A stretch of DNA of 64,000 bases, from contig OZ244811.1 of assembly GCA_965220105.1 (NCBI GenBank), positions 4,154,001 through 4,218,000 on the forward strand, read 5' to 3'. This document shows, piece after piece, positions 37,978 through 45,614 of the stretch; within the stretch, counting starts at the first letter, position 1, and every line of letters starts with the position of its first letter. Made by a program: the position numbers and the translations under genes. The stretch is from Bin87 sp965220105 (GTDB taxonomy: Bacteria; Chloroflexota; Dehalococcoidia; Lucifugimonadales; UBA3495). The notes under the pieces are model-generated. The model was given only the letters and a program-made list of their open reading frames with translations. It made no database searches and was not told where the DNA came from.

Positions 37978-39075
37978 ATGCCTAATATAGAAGACCTGCT
38001 GCTGCCCCACATCTCCCGTCTCAAGACCTACCAGGGCGTTTCACCCAACGAAACCCTGGCCGAAGAGGCCGGCATCCCCCTGGAACAGGTGATCCGGCTC
38101 AACGGCAACGAAAACCCCTACGGCCCGTCGCCGCAGGTGGCCAAAGCCCTGGGCAGTTTCCGCGACTACAACCATTATCCCGACCCGGCTCAGCGCAATC
38201 TGCGGGCGGCCCTGTCGGATTACCTGGGCGTGCCCGACGAAAACATCGTGGCCGGCAACGGAAGCGACGAGATCATCGACCTGCTAATGCGAATGTTCCT
38301 GGCTACGGATGATGAAATCATCATCCCGGTGCCTACCTTCGGCATGTATTCGTTCTCCGCCGACGTCGCCGGAGCACGGGCAGTGTCGGTGCCGCGGGAC
38401 GACAACTTCGACATCGACATCGAGGCCATCAAGGGAGCCATCAACCCCCGCACCAAGGCTATCTTCTTCCCCAGTCCCAACAACCCCACCGGCAACCTGG
38501 TTACCGAAGCGCAGTCCCGCGCCCTCTTGGATACCGGATTGCTGGTGGTCGCCGACGAAGCCTACTACGATTTCTGCGGCCAATCCCTGATGAACCTGCT
38601 GCCTGAATACCGCAACCTGGTGGTGCTGCGTACGTTCAGCAAGTGGGCCGGCCTGGCCGGCCTCCGCATCGGCGCCGGGGCCATGGACGCCGAACTGGCC
38701 GCCACCATGATGGGTATGAAGCCTCCGTACAACGTCAATCTGGCCGCCGAAATTGCCCTGCTGGCTTCTTTGGAAGATACCGGCAGCCTGCTGGAGCGGG
38801 TGGACGCAATCGTCACCGAGCGCTCCCGACTCTACGATTTGCTGTCCGACGTACCCGGAATAACCCCCTGGCCGTCCCAGGCCAACTTCGTCCTGTGCAA
38901 GATGCCCGACGGTCGCGGACTGGAAGTGTACGAAGGGATGTGCCGCCGCGGCGTGTTCCTGCGCTACTTCGACAATGACCTGCTCCGGGACTACATCCGG
39001 GTCAGCGTCGGTAAACCCGAAGAGACTGACGCCGTCATAGCCGGTTTTCGGGCGGTGCTGGGAGCAGAGGAATAA
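37978..39075 (+). CDS. hisC: Histidinol-phosphate aminotransferase
   Basis: A 365-residue fold-type I PLP aminotransferase that makes histidinol phosphate from imidazole-acetol phosphate and glutamate. LNGNENPYGPSPQV, HYPDPAQRNLRAAL, FFPSPNNPTGN and the PLP-lysine region RTFSKWAGLAGLRIG are all present. Its stop codon overlaps the hisB start (TAATG). Confidence 0.95.
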   Translation: MPNIEDLLLPHISRLKTYQGVSPNETLAEEAGIPLEQVIRLNGNENPYGPSPQVAKALGSFRDYNHYPDPAQRNLRAALSDYLGVPDENIVAGNGSDEIIDLLMRMFLATDDEIIIPVPTFGMYSFSADVAGARAVSVPRDDNFDIDIEAIKGAINPRTKAIFFPSPNNPTGNLVTEAQSRALLDTGLLVVADEAYYDFCGQSLMNLLPEYRNLVVLRTFSKWAGLAGLRIGAGAMDAELAATMMGMKPPYNVNLAAEIALLASLEDTGSLLERVDAIVTERSRLYDLLSDVPGITPWPSQANFVLCKMPDGRGLEVYEGMCRRGVFLRYFDNDLLRDYIRVSVGKPEETDAVIAGFRAVLGAEE

Positions 39076-39689
39076 TGGCCCTGGCCGAATCCACTTCACG
39101 CACCGCCACCCTGGAACGCCAGACCGGCGAGACCAGCATTTCCGTCCGCGTAAACCTGGACGGTCAGGGCGTCTATAACGTGGACACCGGCAACGGCTTT
39201 CTCGATCACATGGTCAGCCAGGTTTCCCGTCACGGCCTTTTCGACATCGACCTGCACGCCAGGGGAGATACCCACGTCGGCTGGCACCACCTGGTGGAAG
39301 ACACCGCCATCATGCTCGGACGGGCGTTCGGGCAGGCGTTGGGCGAGCCGCGCGGCATCCGCCGCATGGGCCACGCCATCGTACCCCTGGACGAAACCCT
39401 CGTCATGGTTGCCGTGGACTGGAGTGGCCGACCCTACGCCTCCGTGGACACCACCCTCGACAACGTGATGGTCGAAACCCTCTCCGGTGACCTGATTGCC
39501 CACTTTCTCGAGTCATTCGCCATGGAAGCCCGCATCAACCTGCACGCCAAGGTGCTCGCTGGCGCCAGCCCGCACCACAAAGCCGAGGCGTTGTGCAAGG
39601 CGCTGGCCCGTGCCCTCCGCGATGCCGTTGAGCCGGACCCCCGTGCGGTCGGGCAAGTCCCCAGCACCAAGGGTACCCTGAACGAATGA
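39075..39689 (+). CDS. hisB: Imidazoleglycerol-phosphate dehydratase
   Basis: A 204-residue manganese enzyme that dehydrates imidazole glycerol phosphate to imidazole acetol phosphate. Metal-binding motifs are FLDHMVSQVSRHGLFD, GDTHVGWHHLVEDTAIMLG and ASPHHKAEALCKALARALRDA. It is the monofunctional form, with no histidinol phosphatase domain. Last his gene here; hisA, hisF, hisH, hisI and a phosphatase are not in the window. Confidence 0.96.
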   Translation: MALAESTSRTATLERQTGETSISVRVNLDGQGVYNVDTGNGFLDHMVSQVSRHGLFDIDLHARGDTHVGWHHLVEDTAIMLGRAFGQALGEPRGIRRMGHAIVPLDETLVMVAVDWSGRPYASVDTTLDNVMVETLSGDLIAHFLESFAMEARINLHAKVLAGASPHHKAEALCKALARALRDAVEPDPRAVGQVPSTKGTLNE

Positions 39690-39690
39690 A

Positions 39691-39712
39691 CCGCAGGGGT
39701 TTTCCCCTGCGG
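39691..39712 (+). terminator. Terminator-like hairpin after hisB
   Basis: A perfect 9-bp stem, CCGCAGGGG/CCCCTGCGG, closing a TTTT loop and starting two bases after the stop codon. The downstream tract is not T-rich, so efficiency is uncertain. It also lies between convergent genes. Confidence 0.6.
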
Positions 39713-39748
39713 CTCGGTTGACGGTGTGGCGACTGTCAGTCTCCCGCG

Positions 39749-40609
39749 CTAACTACCCTGTATTGGTCGGCCTCGCCGCGCCAGAAAGTCCGGGAATGCT
39801 TCTTCTGCCAGCGTGCCCCGCAACTCGTCGGTGGTGAAGGCTTTTTCGTTCATCCACTGCTGTTCCAGGCTTCCACCCATGTGGCGGAGCAATAGCCGCT
39901 TGATCCCGATCACGGAAGGCGTGTCGTTGGTGGCGATCTGCGTCGCAATGTCCATAGTCTTTTCCCGCAACCGATACACGGGCACCAGGTAGTTCAGCAA
40001 CCCGATGCGATAGGCTTCCTCCGCCTCCACGACGCGGGCGGTGAAGAGCAGCTCCTTGGCCTGGGGCCAGCCCACCTGGTTGGTCAGGGTCCAAGTGGAG
40101 TTGATGCGCCCGTAGGCGGCGGCCAGGAACCGGAAGCGCGCCGCGTCGCTACCGATGCGGATGTCCAGTGACGATGAGAGCACCGCGCCACCGCCGTAGG
40201 CCAAACCGTTGATCATGCCGATCACCGGTTTGTCCGAAGCACTCACGTCGTAGCCACCCCGCTGGCGACGGGTTGCACGTTCGTCCATGTCCTCCATCGT
40301 GAGCGTCCCGGCGTTCATGGCGGCCTGGTCTTCCCGTTGTTCGTGAATGTCGCCGCCGGCCGAAAATGCCGGTACCCGCGGCGCAGTATCCGCGCCCGTG
40401 ACGACGATGCACCCGATGTCAGGATCGGCGTTGGCCTGGCGAACCGCGTCGTGCAGTTCCTCGGTCAACTGGCGATTCATCGCGTTGAGCACTTCCGGCC
40501 GGTTCATGGTGATGAATGCAACATGACCCACCTGCTCCCGACGCCGTTCTCCGCTGCCCTCGAACTTGGACACGCGCTCTTTTTCCGACAGAATATATTG
40601 GTAATCCAT
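39749..40609 (-). CDS. Enoyl-CoA hydratase/isomerase family protein
   Basis: A 286-residue crotonase-fold protein. The oxyanion-hole segment FSAGGDIHEQ and the second one INGLAYGGGAVLSSSLDIRIG are present, followed by AAAYGRINSTWTLTNQVGWPQAKELLFTARVVEAEEAYRIGLLN. Crotonase members hydrate, isomerise or cleave CoA esters, and the exact reaction is not readable here. ATG 40609 is preceded by AGGAGGATTG on the minus strand. The open frame continues upstream but without a ribosome site. Confidence 0.85.
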   Translation of the reverse strand: MDYQYILSEKERVSKFEGSGERRREQVGHVAFITMNRPEVLNAMNRQLTEELHDAVRQANADPDIGCIVVTGADTAPRVPAFSAGGDIHEQREDQAAMNAGTLTMEDMDERATRRQRGGYDVSASDKPVIGMINGLAYGGGAVLSSSLDIRIGSDAARFRFLAAAYGRINSTWTLTNQVGWPQAKELLFTARVVEAEEAYRIGLLNYLVPVYRLREKTMDIATQIATNDTPSVIGIKRLLLRHMGGSLEQQWMNEKAFTTDELRGTLAEEAFPDFLARRGRPIQGS

Positions 40610-40928
40610 CAATCCTCCTGGCCGATACTCCTCGCCAACCGGTTGAAACGCTCGGTTAGCGCCACCGGTTCCGCGGCAATTGTATTGGCACACGCCGGCG
40701 GTAGTCAAACCGTACCCACCCATCAAGCATATCCAGTTTAACCCGTCATGGTGAGGAGCGCAGCGACGTGGCAACCTCGTTACCTCAGCCGACCAACGTC
40801 GCCCACCACGCTGCACCAACCGCCGCAGAAACCAACCGCCGCAGGAACAAACGAAAAGCCCGCCGGGACTCACCCCGTCATTTGACATAAGCCAAATGCT
40901 GGATGATGATGTTTCCAGGTGGGGTAGT
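40610..40928. other. Divergent intergenic region with a half-copy of the 44411 repeat
   Basis: About 320 bases between the hydratase (minus) and nfeD (plus). Positions 40745-40779 match the left arm of the MITE-like repeat (44429-44463) at 32 of 35 bases, without the right arm. A TTGACA lies at 40882-40887 but without a convincing -10 at the proper distance. No gene seen. Confidence 0.5.
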
Positions 40929-42380
40929 ATGTTTACCAATTGCCCACAGCATTCGGCGCTAGTGGCATCGTTTCGCAAATATCTGGTGGTCTTACTGTGC
41001 CTGGGTTTGATTTGCTTGGGCACGTTTGGTTTGGCAACCGCTCTGCCACGGGTGAACGCCCAGGATTCTGCCGTCCTGACGATACGGGTTGAGGACACCA
41101 TCAACCAGGTTAAGGCGCGGTTCATCGACCGGGCCATCCGGCGCGCCGTCGACGACAACGCCCAACTGCTGGTCATCGGAATGGACACCCCGGGGGGCCT
41201 CTACGGCAGCACCCGAGACATCGTGGAGAGCCTCCTGGAATCCGACGTCCCGGTCGTCGTCTACGTCTCGCCCCGGGGAGCCCAGGCCGGCTCGGCGGGG
41301 ACTTTCATCACCGCAGCGGCCCACATCGCGGTGATGGCTCCCGGTTCCAACATCGGCGCCGCGACTCCCGTGGCCGGCGGCGGCGAGGACCTGGAAGATA
41401 CTCTGGCCACCAAGGTAACCAACGACGCGGCCGCGCTCATCCGCGCCATCGCCGACGAGCGTGGCCGCAACGCCGACGCCCTGGAGGCCACGGTTCGCAC
41501 GGCGGCTTCCTACAGCGCCAACGAAGCCCTCGACCAGAACGTCATCGACCTGATTGCCGACGACCTGCCCGAATTGTTGGAGGCAATAGACGGCCAAGTC
41601 GTGCCCACGGCCTCCGGTGACCAAACCCTCGACCTGGCTGACGCCGAGGTTCAGGAAGTCAAAATGCAATGGCGCGAGCGGTTCGTGGACATCCTGGCCA
41701 ATCCCAACATCGCCTTCCTGCTGCTCACCCTGGGCGGATTGGGACTGATATTTGAGCTCATGACGCCGGGTACCATTGGGCCAGGTGTCGCTGGCGGAAT
41801 CCTTTTGTTGCTGGCTTTTCTAGCCCTGGGTAACCTGCCGTTCAACTGGGCCGGAGTGGTGTTCATCGGTCTGGCCGCAGTGCTGGCGGTATTGGAAATC
41901 TTCGTGTCCGGATTTGGCGCGCTGGGAGTCGGCGCCGTGGTCAGCCTGGTAGTCGGTGGATTCTTGCTATTCGGCGGATTCGGAAGCGGAGGGGGCATTC
42001 CGGCCAATTTCCCGGACGTTTCCGTGAGCTTATGGGTATTGGGGGGCGTCGGCGCCGCGTTGGCCCTGATCGCTGGGTACCTGGCGTTTGAGGCATTGCT
42101 GTCCCGTCGAAGACGCGGCCAGGCCCTGGCCGTTGGCGCCATCCCTGACAGCGACGGGCGGAGCGCCGCCTCGCACCTGGTGGGGCAAACTGGAGTCGTT
42201 ACCTCGAATCTCACGCCTCGGGGCATCGTCGCATTGAGCGACGAAACCTGGTCCGCCACCAGCGCTGACGGCACCCACGTGCCAGTGGGTCGTCAGGTCA
42301 GGGTCGTCGGTTCAACCGGGCTTACGGTGACCGTTGAAGAGCTGGTGCAAGGAGCGCCGGCGCCCGAAGGTCAGGAATAG
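40929..42380 (+). CDS. NfeD-family membrane-bound serine protease (long form)
   Basis: A 483-residue NfeD1b-type protein. It starts with a signal or anchor helix (YLVVLLCLGLICLGTFGLATA), then a ClpP-like protease domain with the catalytic Ser in GAQAGSAGTFI and the DTPGGLYGSTRDIVE segment, several membrane helices and a C-terminal OB-fold NfeD domain (GQTGVVTSNLTPRGIVAL). Partner proteins are slipins, and one follows 54 bases later. I chose ATG 40929, behind AGGTGGGG; an in-frame ATG at 40896 is possible. Confidence 0.88.
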   Translation: MFTNCPQHSALVASFRKYLVVLLCLGLICLGTFGLATALPRVNAQDSAVLTIRVEDTINQVKARFIDRAIRRAVDDNAQLLVIGMDTPGGLYGSTRDIVESLLESDVPVVVYVSPRGAQAGSAGTFITAAAHIAVMAPGSNIGAATPVAGGGEDLEDTLATKVTNDAAALIRAIADERGRNADALEATVRTAASYSANEALDQNVIDLIADDLPELLEAIDGQVVPTASGDQTLDLADAEVQEVKMQWRERFVDILANPNIAFLLLTLGGLGLIFELMTPGTIGPGVAGGILLLLAFLALGNLPFNWAGVVFIGLAAVLAVLEIFVSGFGALGVGAVVSLVVGGFLLFGGFGSGGGIPANFPDVSVSLWVLGGVGAALALIAGYLAFEALLSRRRRGQALAVGAIPDSDGRSAASHLVGQTGVVTSNLTPRGIVALSDETWSATSADGTHVPVGRQVRVVGSTGLTVTVEELVQGAPAPEGQE

Positions 42381-42434
42381 GGCTATAATGGAGCAGAGCA
42401 ATTCATCTGGGCACTGGAACCAGGAGGGTCAATT

Positions 42435-43319
42435 ATGGCCAGCGGAGTAGTTATAGTTCAACAATACCAGCGATTGGTCGTACAGAGGTTTGGGACCTAC
42501 GTCGGTGCGCGGCGGCCAGGGTTTCACTTCTTGATCCCGTTCATCTACCACGGAACCAAAGTCGATCTGCGCGAGCGGGTCACGCGAGTTCCGACCCAGA
42601 AGTACATCACCTCCGACAACGTGGTGGTGGACATGGACTTCGTCATCTACTACCGCGTGATGGAAGACCAGGCTGACCGCGCCGTGCTTGAGGTTCAGAA
42701 CTTCGAGCAGGCGGTCATCAACCTCGCCTTCGCCACGTTGCGCGCCGTCATCGGCGCCATCGAATTGTCCGTTGCCCTATCTGAGCGGGAACGCATCCGT
42801 GATGAGGTTCAAATCCGCATGGATGAAGTCACCTCCCGGTGGGGGGTCAAGGTCTCCCAGGTCGAAATCAACGAAGTCGACCCGCCCCAGGGCGTGAAGG
42901 CCGCCATGGAACGCCAAAAGTCGGCTGATGCCATCAAGACCGCCGAGATCACCGAGTCGGAAGGCACGCGTCAGGCCCAGATCAACCGCGCCGAGGGCGA
43001 GAAGCAGGCGGCCATTTTGCAAGCCGAAGGCCTGCGCCAGGCCGACATTCTGCAGGCCGAGGGTGAACAGCAGGCGACGGTACTGCGCGCCGACGGCTTC
43101 AGCACCGCGCTGGAACGCATCTACAACGTCGCCAGCACCGTCGACGCCCGCACCATGAGCCTGCAGTATTTCGACACGCTGAAATCCCTGGGCGCCAGCC
43201 CGTCCACCAAGTTCATCTTCCCCATGGAGTTCACCTCCATGCTGTCACCATTCCTGGGGATGGGGAACAACGAACGGGCTGGCGGCGGCAACGGTGACGG
43301 TTCGGACGGCAACCGATAG
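42435..43319 (+). CDS. SPFH-domain slipin/stomatin-like protein
   Basis: A 294-residue SPFH protein that should form membrane-associated assemblies and partner the NfeD protease upstream. The SPFH domain covers roughly residues 5-170 (VQQYQRLVVQRFGTYVGARRPGFHF, VDLRERV, VDMDFVIYYRV), followed by a coiled coil of repeated AEG-type units (residues about 175-225). The usual N-terminal transmembrane hairpin is missing: ATG 42435 has AGGAGGGTCAATT in front and begins already at the SPFH domain. The tail is Gly/Asn-rich. Confidence 0.88.
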   Translation: MASGVVIVQQYQRLVVQRFGTYVGARRPGFHFLIPFIYHGTKVDLRERVTRVPTQKYITSDNVVVDMDFVIYYRVMEDQADRAVLEVQNFEQAVINLAFATLRAVIGAIELSVALSERERIRDEVQIRMDEVTSRWGVKVSQVEINEVDPPQGVKAAMERQKSADAIKTAEITESEGTRQAQINRAEGEKQAAILQAEGLRQADILQAEGEQQATVLRADGFSTALERIYNVASTVDARTMSLQYFDTLKSLGASPSTKFIFPMEFTSMLSPFLGMGNNERAGGGNGDGSDGNR

Positions 43320-43348
43320 CGCAAGCAACCAGGTCGGCGTGCTCCGGT

Positions 43349-44314
43349 TCAATTTCGGTTGAAAAGGGCGCGGACCCGGTCCTGATCGGACAGCAGTTTG
43401 AGGGCGGCGGCGAATGGCTCCGCCGCCCTCGTGTCTATTTCTGCCAACATCGACACCATTTCAACGTCGGACTGAAGCGACCCGTTGATGCGGCGGTATA
43501 TCTCCTCCTGCACCGACTCCAGGAACTCCTGTCGCCGGCGCGCGGTTCGCCGTTGTTCCAGCCCACCCGTGTCGGTGAGGAACGCGCGGTGCTCGCCGAC
43601 GCTCTCCCATAGTTCGGTCACTCCCACGTTGGCGTGCGCCTGGGTTAGCAGCACTGGCGGGTTCCAGCCCTCGGCCAGGTCGGCCAGTTGCAGCATGTTG
43701 GTTACTGCTGAGGCCATCTGGTTGGCGCCGTCCCGGTCGGCCTTGTTGATGACGTACAGGTCGGCGATCTCCATGACTCCGGCTTTCAGAGTTTGAATCG
43801 AATCGCCTGATTCGGGCATCATCGTGACGATCACCGAATCGGCCACACCCATTATGCCCAGCTCGGTCTGGCCCACGCCCACCGTTTCCACGAGCACCAC
43901 GTCCTTTTTGGCGGCGTCCAATAGCCGCACCATGCTCTTCACGATGCGCGGCAGTCCCCCGGACTGCCCCCGCGTGGCGACGCTGCGGATGAACACCCCG
44001 TCATCCAGGTAGTGTCGTTGCATCCGGATGCGGTCGCCCAGCAACGCCCCGCCGGTGAAAGGACTGGTGGGGTCTACCGCCAGGATGCCAACCGAATACC
44101 CGAGCTGCCGCAGGTGCTCGGTGAGTCGGTCCACCAGCGTGCTCTTGCCCACGCCCGGCGGCCCGGTTATCCCCAGCGTATAGGCCCGCCCCGTGTGTGG
44201 GTCCAGTTCCTCCATCGCCGGCGCTGCCGCCGGGTCGCTCCTCTCCAGCATGGTGAGCATCCGGGACAGCGCCCGCAGTTCGCCCGCCAGCACACGATCA
44301 GCCAGTTCGTTCAT
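43349..44314 (-). CDS. meaB: MeaB/ArgK-type GTPase, methylmalonyl-CoA mutase chaperone
   Basis: A 321-residue G3E GTPase that loads and protects the adenosylcobalamin cofactor of methylmalonyl-CoA mutase or a related acyl-CoA mutase. Walker A is GPPGVGKSTL, followed by ILAVDPTSPFTGGALLGDRIRM, ETVGVGQTE and the base-specificity motif NKADR. It is on the minus strand, tail-to-tail with the slipin gene. No mutase gene lies in the window. The gene explains part of the organism's need for the B12 pathway encoded at 18-26 kb. Confidence 0.93.
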   Translation of the reverse strand: MNELADRVLAGELRALSRMLTMLERSDPAAAPAMEELDPHTGRAYTLGITGPPGVGKSTLVDRLTEHLRQLGYSVGILAVDPTSPFTGGALLGDRIRMQRHYLDDGVFIRSVATRGQSGGLPRIVKSMVRLLDAAKKDVVLVETVGVGQTELGIMGVADSVIVTMMPESGDSIQTLKAGVMEIADLYVINKADRDGANQMASAVTNMLQLADLAEGWNPPVLLTQAHANVGVTELWESVGEHRAFLTDTGGLEQRRTARRRQEFLESVQEEIYRRINGSLQSDVEMVSMLAEIDTRAAEPFAAALKLLSDQDRVRALFNRN

Positions 44315-44410
44315 GGGACTATCATTGTCGGAAATCGTAACAAATGCGCCGAAACACGTCGGTCAATCTAACACCGTCAGTATTGGCGGTCAAGGCAAAG
44401 TCCGTCTCAC

Positions 44411-44548
44411 GCGTACCCACTTTAATCTGTCATTGCGAGGAGCACAGCGACGTGGCAACCTCGATGAGGTTGAACACACGTCGGCGAACCGCCGTTGCTA
44501 CGACGACGAGATTGCCACGCTACGCTCGCAATGACAAAGTGGGTACGC
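44411..44548. repeat. Palindromic MITE-like repeat
   Basis: A 138-base element in the 330-base gap between meaB and an SDR. Perfect 13-base terminal inverted repeats GCGTACCCACTTT / AAAGTGGGTACGC, then long imperfect arms built on GTCATTGCGAGnnnn...GTGGCAAnCTCG. Arms or halves recur at 17595-17738 and 40745-40779. No open frame of note is inside. The family resembles the TCATTGCGAG repeats common in bacterial genomes. Confidence 0.75.
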
Positions 44549-44647
44549 ATGAGGAGGCCCGTAGGTTTCACTTAACAACCTACCCGCCAACGGTTATCAT
44601 CGTCACAAGATTCTAACCGATTGCTAGCAGATAATGAGGTGAATGAT

Positions 44648-45523
44648 ATGACCACGGCATCAGACACACTGCAGGGCCGGGTGGCAATTGTGACCGGAGC
44701 GGCCAGCCCCATCGGAATGGGCCGTTCCATCACCACCGGACTGGTGCGGGCCGGCGCGCGCGTCGCCATGCTCGACATCAACGAGGAATGGCTTGACCAG
44801 ACCGCCAACGACATGCGCGAACTGGGCGGCGACAACGCGGTTCTCCCCATACTGGCCGACGTGACCGACCCCGAATCGGTGCAGCGCGCGGTGGCCCGCA
44901 CCGTCAGCGAAATGGGTGGCCTGCACATCCTGGTGAACAACGCCGGCATCAACCCACGCACCGCTGGATTTGGCGGCAGCGCGTCCGGCAGCCGCACGGA
45001 CTATTGGGACATTGAGCCGGCTGCCTGGTTGCGCGTTATCTCCGTGAACCTCTCCGGTCCCTTCCTCATGTCTCACGCCGTGGCTCCCCACATGGTGGAA
45101 CAGGGATTCGGTCGCATCATCGGCGTCACCACCAGCATGGACACCATGTGGCGCAAGGGCGGTGCTCCCTACGGCCCGTCCAAGGCCGGTCACGAAGCCC
45201 TGGTGGCCATCATGGCCCAGGACCTGGAGGGCACCGGCGTCACCGCCAACGTCCTGACCCCCGGTGGCGCGACTGCCACCAACATGGTACTGCCTCCCGA
45301 AGGGGCGACTGCTGATGCCCTGATTCAGCCCGAGGTCATGCAGGCCCCCGTGGTCTGGATTGCATCCGACGACGCCAGCGACTGGAGCGGACGCCGCATC
45401 ATCGCCTACTTCTGGGACGAATCTTTGCCCCTGGCCGAGCGCCTGGAAAAGTGCGGCGCTCCCGCCGCCTGGCCTCAATTGGGCCTACAGGCCGTGCACC
45501 CCGGCTGGTTTGGGGCCAGCTGA
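44648..45523 (+). CDS. Short-chain dehydrogenase/reductase
   Basis: A 291-residue classical SDR. The cofactor motif TGAASPIGMGRSI, the NNAG motif in ILVNNAGINPR and the catalytic TTS and YGPSK are all present, so it should be active. A C-terminal extension beyond the SDR core (YFWDESLPLAERLEKCG to the end) is unusual. ATG 44648 follows GAGGTGAATGAT. Substrate unknown. Confidence 0.9.
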   Translation: MTTASDTLQGRVAIVTGAASPIGMGRSITTGLVRAGARVAMLDINEEWLDQTANDMRELGGDNAVLPILADVTDPESVQRAVARTVSEMGGLHILVNNAGINPRTAGFGGSASGSRTDYWDIEPAAWLRVISVNLSGPFLMSHAVAPHMVEQGFGRIIGVTTSMDTMWRKGGAPYGPSKAGHEALVAIMAQDLEGTGVTANVLTPGGATATNMVLPPEGATADALIQPEVMQAPVVWIASDDASDWSGRRIIAYFWDESLPLAERLEKCGAPAAWPQLGLQAVHPGWFGAS

Positions 45524-45553
45524 GCTGCCACTAGTTGACGCCACTCAAGAAAC

Positions 45554-45578
45554 GGCCCCTCGCTTCTGCCGAGGGGCC
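45554..45578. terminator. Bidirectional terminator-like hairpin
   Basis: Stem GGCCCCTCG (45554-45562) with CGAGGGGCC (45570-45578), followed by ATTTC on the plus strand and GTTTCTT on the minus strand. It lies between the convergent SDR and cysS-fusion genes. Confidence 0.65.
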
Positions 45579-45614
45579 ATTTCACGCCGACGTCATTTGA
45601 TGCTGACGGCAAGG

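Noticed and set aside
40610..41188. Extension of the enoyl-CoA hydratase by nearly 200 residues at the N-terminus.
   Set aside because: The open frame exists but runs antisense to nfeD and through a repeat. The crotonase start at 40609 has AGGAGGATTG and the normal length.
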